DNA of 64,000 bases from Mesorhizobium loti (lineage in GTDB: Bacteria > Pseudomonadota > Alphaproteobacteria > Rhizobiales > Rhizobiaceae). The stretch is taken from NCBI GenBank assembly GCA_002356515.1, contig AP017605.1, positions 2,108,001-2,172,000 on the forward strand, given 5' to 3'. The position numbers and the translations under genes were made by a program. This document shows, piece by piece, positions 1 through 9,097 of the stretch; the first letter of the stretch is position 1, and the number at the start of each line of letters is the position of its first letter. Below the pieces are notes generated by a model, which saw only the letters and a program-made list of their open reading frames with translations, was not told where the DNA came from and did no database searches.

Positions 1-891
1 GCGCTGGCGCTCGGCGCGCTTGCCGAGCGCGCCGGCATCCCTGCCGGCGTCATCAACATCGTCACCGGCATGCCGACCGAGATCGGCAACGAAATCATGG
101 CGAACGAGACCGTCCGCAAGATCTCCTTCACCGGCTCGACGCGGGTCGGCTCGCTGCTGATGCGCGGGGCGGCCGACAGCGTGAAGCGGCTCAGCCTCGA
201 ACTCGGGGGCAACGCCCCCTTCATCGTCTTCGACGACGCCGATCTCGACCTCGCCGTCGAGGGCGCGCTGGTCTCGAAATTCCGCAATGGCGGCCAGACC
301 TGCGTCTGCGCCAACCGCATCCTCGTTCAGGCCGGTGTCTACGACGCCTTCGCTGCCAAGCTATCCGCTCGCGTCAACGCCATGACGGTGGGGCCGGGCA
401 CACAGCCCGGCGTCGCCATCGGGCCGATGATCAACATGGCGGCGGTCGAGAAGATCAACCGCCACGTCGAGGACGCGCTCGCCAAGGGTGCTGTAATCAT
501 CACCGAGAAGCCGGCCTTGCCCGACGGCCCTCAGTATGTCGCGCCGCTGGTGCTGAGCGGCGCCACCAAGGACATGCAGCTCGCCGGCGAAGAGACGTTC
601 GGCCCGGTCGCGCCGCTTTTCCGGTTCGAGACGGAAGAGGAAGCGATCGCGCTGGCCAATGGCACGCCCTACGGCCTCGCCTCCTACTTCTATACCGAGA
701 ATCTGCGGCGCGCCTGGCGCGTCGGCGAGGCGCTGGAGTTCGGCATGGTGGGCTTGAACACCGGCTCGGTCTCGATCGAAGTCGCCCCCTTCGGCGGCGT
801 CAAGCTGTCCGGCCTCGGCCGCGAGGGCGCGCAGGCCGGCATCGAGGAATATCTCGAGATGAAGAGCTTTCACATGGGCGGGCTGGGCTGA
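1..891 (+). CDS. gabD: NAD(P)-dependent succinate-semialdehyde-type aldehyde dehydrogenase, 3' part
   Basis: The gene is open at the window start, so only about the last 296 residues are present. Both catalytic parts of the aldehyde dehydrogenase family are visible: the general-base Glu in LELGGNAPF and the nucleophilic Cys in GGQTCVCANR. The ESFGP-like segment appears as EETFGPVAP and the C-terminal GGVKLSGLGREG is intact. The wording around these motifs fits the GabD (succinate semialdehyde dehydrogenase) branch, which oxidises the semialdehyde left after transamination of GABA-like compounds to the acid. The oxidase and aminotransferase that follow support a role in amine or omega-amino acid breakdown. 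The exact substrate is inferred. Confidence 0.85.
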   Translation, partial: ALALGALAERAGIPAGVINIVTGMPTEIGNEIMANETVRKISFTGSTRVGSLLMRGAADSVKRLSLELGGNAPFIVFDDADLDLAVEGALVSKFRNGGQTCVCANRILVQAGVYDAFAAKLSARVNAMTVGPGTQPGVAIGPMINMAAVEKINRHVEDALAKGAVIITEKPALPDGPQYVAPLVLSGATKDMQLAGEETFGPVAPLFRFETEEEAIALANGTPYGLASYFYTENLRRAWRVGEALEFGMVGLNTGSVSIEVAPFGGVKLSGLGREGAQAGIEEYLEMKSFHMGGLG

Positions 892-925
892 GGCAGTTTT
901 TGCCGAAGCCGGGCCGGATCGGCGA

Positions 926-2200
926 TCACTGAATCCGGTCGAGCGCCTTGTAATAGAGCCCGACCATCGGCAGGAACCAGGGCTTGCCGGAATAGCCCGG
1001 AATAGCAGGCCATTCGAGCCCCTTCAGCGGATTGCGGTCCTCGCGGCCGAGCATGGCATCGGCCAGGATCATGCCGAGATGGGTGGAGAGCTGCGCACCG
1101 TGGCCGGAATAGCCCATCGCGAACCACACACCGTCCTGGTAACCGGCGCGCGGAAAACGGTCCTTGGTCATGTCGACCAGCCCGCCCCAGCAATAGTCGA
1201 TCTCGACCTTGGCGAGCTGCGGAAAGATCGCCGCGAGGCCCGCCCGCAGGATCTGTCCGCTCCTGGCGTCGGAGCGCTGGTCCGATGTCGCCGAGAAGCG
1301 TGCGCGGCCGCCGAAGATCAGGCGATTGTCCGGTGACAGCCGGAAGTAGTTGCCGATGTTCATCGAGGTGACGCATGTCCGGTTGCCGGGCATGGTGGCA
1401 GTGATCTCGGCGTCGCTTAGCGGCCGCGTGGCGATGATGAAGCTGCCGACGGAAATGATCCTGCGACGGAAATAGCTGAAGTCAGGCGTGGTGTAGGCGC
1501 CGGTCGCCACCAGCACATTGTCGGCGCTGATGCGGCCGCGCGAAGTGGTCAGCTCATGCCGGCTGCCGGCCTGCTTGTGATCGGTCACCGCCGCGTTTTC
1601 ATAAATGACGGCACCGTGGCGGGTGGCAGAAGTGGCGAGACCCGTCACATAACGCCCCATATGCATCATGGCGCTCTTCTTCGACAGCATCGCGCCATGG
1701 AAGGGCGAGCCGATCTCGGATTTGAGGTCGGCCGCCGTCAGCAGCGCCGTATCCGGATCCACTTCGGCATGGAGGGCCTCGAAGTTGCGGGCGATCGCTT
1801 CGAAATGTTGCGGCTTGGAGGCGAGCTTCAGCTTGCCGGCGCGGCGGAAGTTGCAGTCGATGCCTTCTTCGGCGACCAGCGCCTCGATGGTGTCGACGGA
1901 GTCGTCAAGCGCCCGGTAGAGCGCGATGGCGCGCTCCTTGCCGAGCTCCGCCTTGGCCGAGAGGTAGCTGTGGGCGAGGCCGTTGTTGAGGTGTCCGCCA
2001 TTGCGGCCGGATGCGCCCCAGCCCACACGCTGCGCCTCCAGCACGACCACCTTGGCACCGGCCTTCGCCAGCTGGCGCGCGGCGGCGAGCCCGGTGAAGC
2101 CGCCGCCGATGATGGCGGCATCGTAGTGCCCCTCGACCGGGCCTTGCGCCCCGCCGGAAAAGACGGGAGCTGTGTCGTGCCAGTAGGAGACGAACTTCAT
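926..2200 (-). CDS. FAD-dependent oxidoreductase, DadA/PuuB-like
   Basis: This 424-residue protein has the dinucleotide-binding motif IIGGGFTGLAAARQLAK about 35 residues from the start, followed by VVVLEAQRVGWGASGRNGG, typical of the DAO family that includes gamma-glutamylputrescine oxidase PuuB and D-amino acid dehydrogenases. The C-terminal FAD contact is FAMGYSGHGAQLSTHLG. The start is taken at the ATG of MKFVSYWHD; the frame stays open further upstream but that part does not resemble protein. It is convergent with the aldehyde dehydrogenase, 34 nt away, and lies downstream of a HAD hydrolase on the same strand. It probably oxidises an amine or amino acid to an imine or aldehyde; the substrate is not visible. 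Confidence 0.85.
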   Translation of the reverse strand: MKFVSYWHDTAPVFSGGAQGPVEGHYDAAIIGGGFTGLAAARQLAKAGAKVVVLEAQRVGWGASGRNGGHLNNGLAHSYLSAKAELGKERAIALYRALDDSVDTIEALVAEEGIDCNFRRAGKLKLASKPQHFEAIARNFEALHAEVDPDTALLTAADLKSEIGSPFHGAMLSKKSAMMHMGRYVTGLATSATRHGAVIYENAAVTDHKQAGSRHELTTSRGRISADNVLVATGAYTTPDFSYFRRRIISVGSFIIATRPLSDAEITATMPGNRTCVTSMNIGNYFRLSPDNRLIFGGRARFSATSDQRSDARSGQILRAGLAAIFPQLAKVEIDYCWGGLVDMTKDRFPRAGYQDGVWFAMGYSGHGAQLSTHLGMILADAMLGREDRNPLKGLEWPAIPGYSGKPWFLPMVGLYYKALDRIQ

Positions 2201-2217
2201 CGGCGATCCGCCTTGTT

Positions 2218-2886
2218 TCAGAGCCCAACCACGCCTGGAAGACCGGAAATGTCCGATATCTCGACATAGCCATAGTACGGGTTGGCCGGTTCGTGGCCGC
2301 GATTGACCCATACCTTGTTCTTGATGCCGAGATCGTGTGCCGACATCAGGTCGTAGCGGAACGAGGACGAGCAGTGAAGAACATCCTCCGGGCCGCAACC
2401 CAGCCTGTCGAACATGTATTCGAAGGCCTTGAAGCGCGGCTTGTAGGCCTGCGCCTGCTCGGCCGTGTAGACGGCATGGAACGGCGCGCCGAGCTTCTCG
2501 ACATTGGACATGATCTGCGCGTTCATGGCGTTGGAGAGGATGACCAGCGGAATTTCCTTGGCGACTTTCGCCAGGCCGGCTGGAACATCCGCATGAGGTC
2601 CCCAGGTCGGAACGCGCTCATAGACCATTCTGGCATCGTCGGCGCTGAAAGCAACGCCGTTGCGCTTGCAGGTGCGCTCGAGCGCATTATGGACGACGTC
2701 GGCATAGGGCTTCCAGTCGCCCATAATCTCGTCGAGCCGATAGGCCGCGAAATTCTTGATGAACTCCTGCATGCGTGGCTCGTCGAGGCCGCTGCCGTAG
2801 AGGTCGCGCGCCGCTTCCGCCATCTGGAAAAAGGTCAACGTGCCGTAGCAGTCGAAGGTGATGTATTTGGGCCTGAAGGAAGCCAT
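2218..2886 (-). CDS. HAD hydrolase, haloacid dehalogenase type II-like
   Basis: This 222-residue protein begins MASFRPKYITFDCYGTL, which carries the HAD motif I nucleophile Asp in FDCYGTL. Motif II is seen in VILSNAMN, and the C-terminal part has YKPRFKAFEYM (motif III Lys) and a late acidic region. Length and motifs match the L-2-haloacid dehalogenase/type II group, many of whose members act on phosphate esters. The chosen ATG lies just before the conserved core. It is 17 nt upstream of the FAD oxidase on the same strand and probably co-transcribed with it. A second HAD of the same type lies at 5665, so these hydrolases seem tied to this amine pathway. True substrate unknown. Confidence 0.85.
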   Translation of the reverse strand: MASFRPKYITFDCYGTLTFFQMAEAARDLYGSGLDEPRMQEFIKNFAAYRLDEIMGDWKPYADVVHNALERTCKRNGVAFSADDARMVYERVPTWGPHADVPAGLAKVAKEIPLVILSNAMNAQIMSNVEKLGAPFHAVYTAEQAQAYKPRFKAFEYMFDRLGCGPEDVLHCSSSFRYDLMSAHDLGIKNKVWVNRGHEPANPYYGYVEISDISGLPGVVGL

Positions 2887-3206
2887 AGCAGTCGATCTCC
2901 GGTGGAAGCACATCCGCGCTGGGATGTATTTCATCATAGGACGGCAGGCAGCGGCCCACCTGACCGAAATCGCCCTCCCGAAAGCAGAAAGTTCCGTATC
3001 CGCCATCCGGTTTGGCACGCTGTAGCATCTGGCGTGCCGATTGTGGCGCCGCGCGCGGCGTTAGGCGCGTCCGCCGCGGGCGATGCCAGCACAAGATGCG
3101 GCGCACCCCTCGTGCTACGGCGAAAGATACTGTCCAAGCCAAAGCCTTCAGACGATCTGCGGCGCGCCGATGCCCGAGACTTGGGCTCTAGACGGAAGGA
3201 TGCCTC
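2887..3206. other. divergent intergenic region
   Basis: This 320-nt gap separates the leftward HAD/FAD-oxidase pair from the rightward GNAT/aminotransferase pair and must hold the promoters for both. No convincing gene, hairpin or recognised operator was seen. Confidence 0.5.
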
Positions 3207-4046
3207 ATGCCGCAGGGCGAGATCGAACTCCGGGCCTTCGGGCCGGACCATATCGAAGGCGCCGTGGCGCTTTCCCGCCAGGAGAATTGGCCGCATCGCC
3301 CGCAGGACTGGCAGATGGCGCTGCAGCTCTCGAGCGGCGCGGTCGCGCTCGACGATCAGGGCCGCGTCGCCGGGACCATCCTGGTCACGCCCTACGGCAT
3401 GGACTGCGCCATGATCAACATGGTGATCGTCGACAGGAACGCGCGCGGCAAGGGGCTTGGGCGCCGGCTCATGGATCAGGCATTTGCGCTTGCCGGCAAA
3501 CGTCCGCTGCGGCTCGTCGCGACGGCGGACGGCATGCCTCTCTATGAGAAACTAGGCTTCGTGCCTTCCGGCACCATTTTGCAGCACCAGGGCAAGGTCG
3601 CGGCGCTTGGCGCGCCCGATGGCGTGGAAGCAGCCGGTCCTGACGATCTGCCTGACATCAAGGCGCTGGACCGCGATGCTTATGGCGCCGACCGCGAGGC
3701 CCTGATCGATGCGCTGGCGGAGCGCGGCCAGTTCGCGGTCATCCACCGCGACGGCGCCATCGAGGCCTATGCCGCGATCCGCCCGTTCGGACGCGGCGAG
3801 GTGATCGGTCCGGTCATCGCGGGAAGCGCAGCCGAGGCGAAGGCCCTGATCGGCTTCTTTGCGGCGTCGCGTCCAGGCGCCTTCCTGCGCGTGGATACCG
3901 GCAGCGGGACTGGCATCGCCGGCTGGCTCGAGGAAATCGGCCTCACCCATGTCGGCGGCGGCGTGGCCATGGACCGTCCACCCAAGACGGTCGCGGAACA
4001 GGCCAGGCCAAAAATTTACGCCCTCGCCAACCAGGCGCTCGGCTAG
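3207..4046 (+). CDS. GNAT family N-acetyltransferase, two-domain
   Basis: This 279-residue protein has an N-terminal GNAT fold with the acetyl-CoA motif IVDRNARGKGLGRRLMDQAF (R-x-x-G-x-G type) near residues 72-92 and LYEKLGFVPSG after it. The second half (about residues 140-279) resembles the C-terminal acetyltransferase-like domain found in many two-domain GNATs. The gene ends 10 nt before the aminotransferase start, so the two are probably co-transcribed. Acetylation of an amine intermediate, or detoxification, would suit the setting, but the substrate cannot be read from the sequence. Confidence 0.8.
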   Translation: MPQGEIELRAFGPDHIEGAVALSRQENWPHRPQDWQMALQLSSGAVALDDQGRVAGTILVTPYGMDCAMINMVIVDRNARGKGLGRRLMDQAFALAGKRPLRLVATADGMPLYEKLGFVPSGTILQHQGKVAALGAPDGVEAAGPDDLPDIKALDRDAYGADREALIDALAERGQFAVIHRDGAIEAYAAIRPFGRGEVIGPVIAGSAAEAKALIGFFAASRPGAFLRVDTGSGTGIAGWLEEIGLTHVGGGVAMDRPPKTVAEQARPKIYALANQALG

Positions 4047-4056
4047 GAGGACAACA

Positions 4057-5430
4057 ATGCTCGCCAATTCGCTGATCGAACTCGACCGCGCCCATCTCAT
4101 CCATCCGGTCTCATCCTATCGCGGCCACGAGGCACTTGGTGTCCGTGTCTTGAAATCGGCGAAGGGCGCGACCGTGACCGACGCTTCCGGCAAGCAACTC
4201 GTCGACGGATTCGCCGGACTGTGGTGCGTCAATGCCGGCTATGGCCACGACAGCATCGTCGAGGCGGCGGCCCGGCAGATGCGCGAGCTCCCTTACGCCA
4301 CCGCCTATTTCGATCTCGGCTCGGAGCCGGCCATCCGGCTCGCCTCGGAACTGGCCGAGCGCGCGCCCGGCGATCTCAATCACGTCTTCTTCACGCTTGG
4401 CGGGTCGGACGCGGTCGACAGCACCATCCGTTTCGTCCGCTACTACTGGAATGCCAAGGGCGAGCCGCAACGCGACCAGTTCATTTCCATCGAACAGGGC
4501 TATCACGGCTCGTCGGTCGTCGGCGCGGGCCTGACAGCGCTCCCCGCCTTTCACGCCGGCTTCGGCATTCCCTTCGAATGGCAGCACAAGATCCCCTCCC
4601 CCTATCCCTATCGCAACCCGGTCGGCGAGGACGGCAACGCGATCATCGCCGCATCGCTCGCCGCGCTGAAGGCCAAGATCGAGGCGATCGGGCCGGAGCG
4701 GGTCGCCGCCTTCTATGCCGAACCGATCCAGGGCTCGGGCGGCGTCATCGTCCCGCCGAAAGGCTGGATCAAGGCGATGCGCGAGCTCTGCCGGGAGTAC
4801 GGCGTCCTGTTCATCGCCGACGAGGTGATCACCGGCTTCGGCCGCACGGGGCCTCTGTTCGCCTGCACCGAAGAGGAGATCGTTCCCGATTTCATGACGA
4901 CGGCGAAGGGGCTGACCTCGGGCTATGTTCCCATGGGCGCCGTGTTCATGGCCGATCATGTCTATAACGTCATCGCCGATGGCGCGGGCGCCTCGGCCGT
5001 CGGCCACGGCTACACCTATTCCGCCCATCCCGTCAGTGCCGCCGTCGCGCTTGAGGTGTTGAAGCTCTACGAAGACGGCCTTCTGGACAATGGCATCAAG
5101 GCCGGCGCCCGCCTGATGGCGGGATTGAAGGGCCTGAGCGACCACCCGCTCGTCGGCGATGTGCGTGGCCGCGGCATGCTTGCCGCCATCGAACTGGTGG
5201 TCGACAAGCAGAAGAAGACGCCGGTTCCAGCATCGGCGATGCCGGCACGGCGCATCTTCGACAGGGCGTGGGACAACGGCCTGATCATCCGTGCCTTTGC
5301 CAACGGGGTTCTCGGCTACGCGCCGCCGCTCTGCTGCACCGACGCCGATATCGATGCGATCATCGAGCGCACGCGTCGGACGCTCGACCAGACGCTGGAC
5401 GATCCCGATGTCCGCCAGGCACTGGCATGA
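4057..5430 (+). CDS. PLP-dependent class III aminotransferase (omega-amino acid/putrescine type)
   Basis: This 457-residue protein is a full-length class III aminotransferase. Visible landmarks are GLWCVNAGYGHDSIVEAA, the SDAVDS cofactor phosphate contact, VAAFYAEPIQGSGG, the cofactor Asp in LFIADEVITGFGRTG and the Schiff-base Lys in TTAKGLTSGYVPMGA. A perfect AGGAGG lies 6 nt before the ATG. The family moves the terminal amino group of putrescine, beta-alanine, taurine or GABA-like substrates to pyruvate or 2-oxoglutarate. Together with the aldehyde dehydrogenase at the window start it would give amine to semialdehyde to acid. Confidence 0.9.
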   Translation: MLANSLIELDRAHLIHPVSSYRGHEALGVRVLKSAKGATVTDASGKQLVDGFAGLWCVNAGYGHDSIVEAAARQMRELPYATAYFDLGSEPAIRLASELAERAPGDLNHVFFTLGGSDAVDSTIRFVRYYWNAKGEPQRDQFISIEQGYHGSSVVGAGLTALPAFHAGFGIPFEWQHKIPSPYPYRNPVGEDGNAIIAASLAALKAKIEAIGPERVAAFYAEPIQGSGGVIVPPKGWIKAMRELCREYGVLFIADEVITGFGRTGPLFACTEEEIVPDFMTTAKGLTSGYVPMGAVFMADHVYNVIADGAGASAVGHGYTYSAHPVSAAVALEVLKLYEDGLLDNGIKAGARLMAGLKGLSDHPLVGDVRGRGMLAAIELVVDKQKKTPVPASAMPARRIFDRAWDNGLIIRAFANGVLGYAPPLCCTDADIDAIIERTRRTLDQTLDDPDVRQALA

Positions 5431-5561
5431 CGGCGAAATATGTCGTGTCTCGAAATATCGCCGGGGCGGACGATTTCGCAATTTTGTGCCGCCCCCTCAC
5501 GCCTTTTCGGCGAATCCAGCGCGGGGGAAGTGCCAGACTGCAGTTAAGACAAGGCCAGAAA

Positions 5562-5577
5562 GCCCGGATTTCCGGGC
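5562..5577. terminator. short hairpin after the aminotransferase gene
   Basis: GCCCGGA-TT-TCCGGGC forms a short perfect hairpin about 130 nt after the aminotransferase stop. It is followed by CTT on the plus strand and by TTTCT on the minus strand. It may end transcription in either direction; the stem is short, so this is tentative. Confidence 0.3.
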
Positions 5578-5664
5578 CTTCGAGAAAGGCCGACGCCCCG
5601 GACAGCACGGAATTTTGTTCTGTTCGACACATGCAATTCGGCCGTACGCAGAGGAGAGCCAGTC

Positions 5665-6387
5665 TTGGCCAGGGGCTTTAGCGAATTCAAATACTTGACC
5701 TTCGATGTGGTCGGCACGCTGATCAACTTCGAAGGCGGGATTACGACCTGCCTGGCGGGAATTGCCGCCGAGGCCGGTGTTTCGATCGATGACGAGGAAG
5801 CGCTGAGCCTCTACCGGCAGGCCCGTTACATGCCCGATGCCGGCCTGTTTCCCGACGATCTCGTACGTGTCTACACAGTCATCGCGCCGCGGCTCGGCCT
5901 CCCGACCGAGGAGAAATACGGCGTCCGCCTGCGGGATTCGGCCAGTGTCTGGCAAGACTTCCCCGACAGCGCGGCTGCATTGGCGGACCTTGCGAGGTCG
6001 CACAGGCTGATCGCCATGACCAATGCAAGGCGCTGGGCGCTCGATCATTTCGAAAAGCAGCTCGGATCGCCCTTTTTCGCCACCTTTACGGCCGACGATA
6101 CAGGCACGGAGAAACCGGACCCGGCCTTCTTCCAGAAGGTCTTCGATTTCGTGGCCTCCCGAGGCGACAGCAAGGACGACATCCTGTACGTCGCGCAAAG
6201 CCAGTACCACGACATCGGCATATCCCGGGCACTTGGCTTGACCAATTGCTGGATCGAGCGCCGGCACGCCCAGAAGGGCTATGGCGGCACGATCGAGCCC
6301 GAGCGCTTCACCGCGCCGGACTACCATTTCACCTCAATGGCCGCATTGGCGGCGGCCGTGCGGGAAAGCCTGAAGGAACGAACCTGA
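5665..6387 (+). CDS. HAD hydrolase, haloacid dehalogenase type II-like (second copy)
   Basis: This 240-residue protein starts with TTG, with GAGGAG 8 nt upstream. The HAD nucleophile Asp is in YLTFDVVGTLINF, motif II is in LIAMTNARR, and TGTEKPDPAFFQ supplies the motif III Lys. It has the same overall plan as the protein at 2218-2886, but the two are clearly diverged. It lies 62 nt before the ABC transporter genes and may be their first operon partner. Possible roles are removal of a phosphate or halide from the imported compound or an intermediate; unproven. Confidence 0.83.
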   Translation: MARGFSEFKYLTFDVVGTLINFEGGITTCLAGIAAEAGVSIDDEEALSLYRQARYMPDAGLFPDDLVRVYTVIAPRLGLPTEEKYGVRLRDSASVWQDFPDSAAALADLARSHRLIAMTNARRWALDHFEKQLGSPFFATFTADDTGTEKPDPAFFQKVFDFVASRGDSKDDILYVAQSQYHDIGISRALGLTNCWIERRHAQKGYGGTIEPERFTAPDYHFTSMAALAAAVRESLKERT

Positions 6388-6449
6388 GCCCAAGCCCGGA
6401 AAGCCGCAGCAAGACGCGCAACCCGGAAACAAACAGAAAGGGGAATGCT

Positions 6450-8060
6450 ATGACCGACAAGATCACCAACTGGACCGGCGCAGACGATGCCATGGTCGAG
6501 AATGCCATCCGGCGGGGCGCGAGCCGCCGCGAACTTCTCAAGATGCTGTTGGCCGGCGGCGCCGCGGTTGCCGCGGGCAGCGTGGTGCTTGGCCGTGCCA
6601 CCCAAGCCGTCGCCGCCACGCCGGTCTCCGGCGGCAATTTCAAGGCAGCCGGCTGGTCGTCCTCGACCGCCGACACGCTGGATCCGGCAAAGGCGTCGCT
6701 GTCGACCGACTATGTCCGCTGCTGCTCGCTCTACAACCGCCTGACTTTCCTCGACAAGGATGGCGTCACGCAGATGGAGTTGGCCGAAAGCTTTGACAGC
6801 AAGGACGCCAAGACCTGGACCGTGAAGCTGCGCAAGGGCGTCACCTTCCACGACGGCAAGGACCTCACCGCAGACGACGTCGTCTTCTCGCTGAAGCGCC
6901 ATCTCGACAAGGCTGTCGGCTCCAAGGTCGCCAAGATCGCCGCACAGATGACCGGCTTCAAGGCGGTCGACAAGTCCACGGTCGAAATCACGCTCGCCGA
7001 TCCGAATGCCGACCTGCCGACCATCCTGGCGCTGCATCACTTCATGATCGTTCAGGACGGCACCACCGACTTCTCCAAGGGCAACGGCACCGGCGCCTTC
7101 GTGCTGCAGACGTTCGAACCGGGCGTGCGCTCGGTGGTCACCAAGAACAAGAACTACTGGAAGTCGGGCAAGCCCTATCTCGACTCGTTCGAGTTCATCG
7201 CCATCAGCGACGACAGCGCCCGCGTCAATGCGCTGCTTTCCGGCGATATCAGTTTCGCCGCCTCGATCAATCCGCGCGCGATGAAGCTCATCGGCGGCCA
7301 GCAGGGTTTCGAACTGTCGAAGACGACCTCGGGCAACTACACCGACCTCAACATCCGGCTCGACATGGATCCGGGCAGCAAGGCCGACTTCGTGACCGGC
7401 ATGAAGTATCTCGTCAATCGAGAGCAGATCGTCAAATCGGCGCTGCGCGGCCTCGGCGAAATCGGCAACGACCAGCCCGTCTCGCCAGCGAACATCTTCC
7501 ACAATGCCGACCTCAAGCCGAAGGCCTTCGACCCGGACAAGGCGAAGTTCCACTTCCAGAAGGCGGGCCTGCTCGGCCAGTCCATTCCCGTGATCGCCTC
7601 CGATGCCGCGACCTCGTCGATCGACATGGCTGTGATCATCCAGGCCGCCGGCGCCGATATCGGCATGAAGCTCGACGTCCAGCGCGTGCCGTCCGACGGC
7701 TACTGGGACAATTACTGGCTCAAGGCGCCGATCCATTTCGGCAACATCAATCCGCGCCCGACGCCGGACATCCTGTTCTCGCTCCTCTACGCCTCCAACG
7801 CGCCCTGGAACGAAAGCCAGTACAAGTCGGAGAAGTTCGACAAGCTGATGATCGAGGCGCGCGGCTCGCTCGACCAGGCCAAGCGCAAGGAGATCTACGG
7901 CCAGATGCAGACCATGATCTCCGAGGAGGCCGGCACCATCATCCCGGCCTACATTTCCAACGTCGATGCCCTCTCCAGCAAGGTGAAGGGTTTGGAGGCG
8001 AACCCGCTCGGTGGCATGATGGGCTACGCAATGGCGGAATATCTCTGGCTCGAAGCCTGA
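6450..8060 (+). CDS. peptide/amine ABC transporter substrate-binding protein (SBP family 5)
   Basis: This 536-residue protein has a twin-arginine-like export signal near residues 25-55 (SRRELLKMLLAGGAA, then an Ala-rich stretch ending VAATP), so it should act in the periplasm. The mature part has the DppA/OppA hallmarks WTVKLRKGVTFHDGKDLTADDVVFSL and LADPNADLPTIL. The preceding GAAAGGGG is a good ribosome site. It delivers substrate to the two permeases and fused ATPase downstream. Family 5 proteins bind peptides, nickel, glutathione or opines; the nearby amine genes suggest an amino compound. Confidence 0.9.
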   Translation: MTDKITNWTGADDAMVENAIRRGASRRELLKMLLAGGAAVAAGSVVLGRATQAVAATPVSGGNFKAAGWSSSTADTLDPAKASLSTDYVRCCSLYNRLTFLDKDGVTQMELAESFDSKDAKTWTVKLRKGVTFHDGKDLTADDVVFSLKRHLDKAVGSKVAKIAAQMTGFKAVDKSTVEITLADPNADLPTILALHHFMIVQDGTTDFSKGNGTGAFVLQTFEPGVRSVVTKNKNYWKSGKPYLDSFEFIAISDDSARVNALLSGDISFAASINPRAMKLIGGQQGFELSKTTSGNYTDLNIRLDMDPGSKADFVTGMKYLVNREQIVKSALRGLGEIGNDQPVSPANIFHNADLKPKAFDPDKAKFHFQKAGLLGQSIPVIASDAATSSIDMAVIIQAAGADIGMKLDVQRVPSDGYWDNYWLKAPIHFGNINPRPTPDILFSLLYASNAPWNESQYKSEKFDKLMIEARGSLDQAKRKEIYGQMQTMISEEAGTIIPAYISNVDALSSKVKGLEANPLGGMMGYAMAEYLWLEA

Positions 8061-8069
8061 GAGGCGCCT

Positions 8070-8097
8070 GCCGGGGACCGGACAGCCGGTCCCCGGC
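8070..8097 (+). terminator. strong hairpin between SBP and permease genes
   Basis: GCCGGGGACCGG-ACAG-CCGGTCCCCGGC is a perfect 12-bp stem with a 4-nt loop and no T-run after it. Hairpins in this position of ABC operons commonly stabilise the abundant binding-protein message or attenuate read-through into the permease genes. That role is inferred here. Confidence 0.7.
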
Positions 8098-8146
8098 ACC
8101 TATTGCGCAACATGGCTTGGCCGAACGCAACCGCAGGAGCGCTTCC

Positions 8147-9097
8147 ATGAAGTCTGGGGTTCTCAACCTCGTGTTGAAGCGGCTGGCGATCGCGGTCGTC
8201 ACGCTTTTGATCGTCTTGTTCGCCGTGTTTTTCGCCACCAGCATGCTGCCCGGCGACACCGCGTCGATCCTGCTCGGCCAGGCGGCCACCCCGGAAGCCG
8301 TCGCCGGCCTGCGCGAGGCCATGCATCTCAACGATCCGGCAATCCTGCGCTTCCTGCTCTGGCTTCTCGGCCTGCTCCACGGCGATCTCGGCACCTCCTA
8401 TGCCAATGAGATGCCGGTCGCAGCGCTGATCGGCGGGCGCTTCGTCAACACCATGGAACTCGCCGGCATCACCACGCTGCTCTCGGTGCCGCTGGCGCTG
8501 ACGCTCGGCATCACCGCCGCCATGTTGCGCGGTTCCCTCTACGACCGCATCGTCACCATTCTTTCGATCGGCGTCATCTCCGTGCCGGAATTCATGGTCG
8601 CGACGCTCGCGGTCCTGCTTTTCGCTGTCTATCTCAAATGGCTGCCGGCCCTGTCCTCGGTCAATGAGGCGCATACGCTGACCGACCTCGTGCGCATCTA
8701 TGCCATGCCGGTGATCACGCTCACCTTCGTCATATCCGCCCAGATGATCCGCATGACCCGCGCCGCGGTGATCGAAACGCTTTCCACGCCCTATGTCGAG
8801 ATGGCGCTTCTCAAAGGCGCCTCACGCGGCCGCATGGTGCTCAAGCACGCGCTCCCCAATGCGCTCGGACCGATCGTCAACGCGGTTGCGCTGTCGCTGT
8901 CCTATCTGGTCGGCGGCGTCATCATCGTCGAGACGATCTTCAACTATCCCGGCATCGCCAAGCTGATGGTCGATGCGGTCGCCACCCGCGACCTGCCGCT
9001 GATCCAGAGCTGCGCCATGATCTTCTGCCTCGGCTATCTCTTGCTCATCACCGTCGCCGACATCATCGCCATCATGTCTAACCCGAGGCTCAGGTGA
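8147..9097 (+). CDS. ABC transporter permease, DppB-like
   Basis: This 316-residue membrane protein has an N-terminal helix (LAIAVVTLLIVLFAVFFA), then the DppB-type segment LPGDTASILLGQAATPEAV. The coupling-helix EAA motif that docks on the ATPase is MALLKGASRGRMVLKHALPNALGP. The start is the ATG just after an AGGAGC site; a longer open frame upstream overlaps the hairpin and is not needed. It pairs with the next permease to form the inner-membrane channel. Confidence 0.9.
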   Translation: MKSGVLNLVLKRLAIAVVTLLIVLFAVFFATSMLPGDTASILLGQAATPEAVAGLREAMHLNDPAILRFLLWLLGLLHGDLGTSYANEMPVAALIGGRFVNTMELAGITTLLSVPLALTLGITAAMLRGSLYDRIVTILSIGVISVPEFMVATLAVLLFAVYLKWLPALSSVNEAHTLTDLVRIYAMPVITLTFVISAQMIRMTRAAVIETLSTPYVEMALLKGASRGRMVLKHALPNALGPIVNAVALSLSYLVGGVIIVETIFNYPGIAKLMVDAVATRDLPLIQSCAMIFCLGYLLLITVADIIAIMSNPRLR

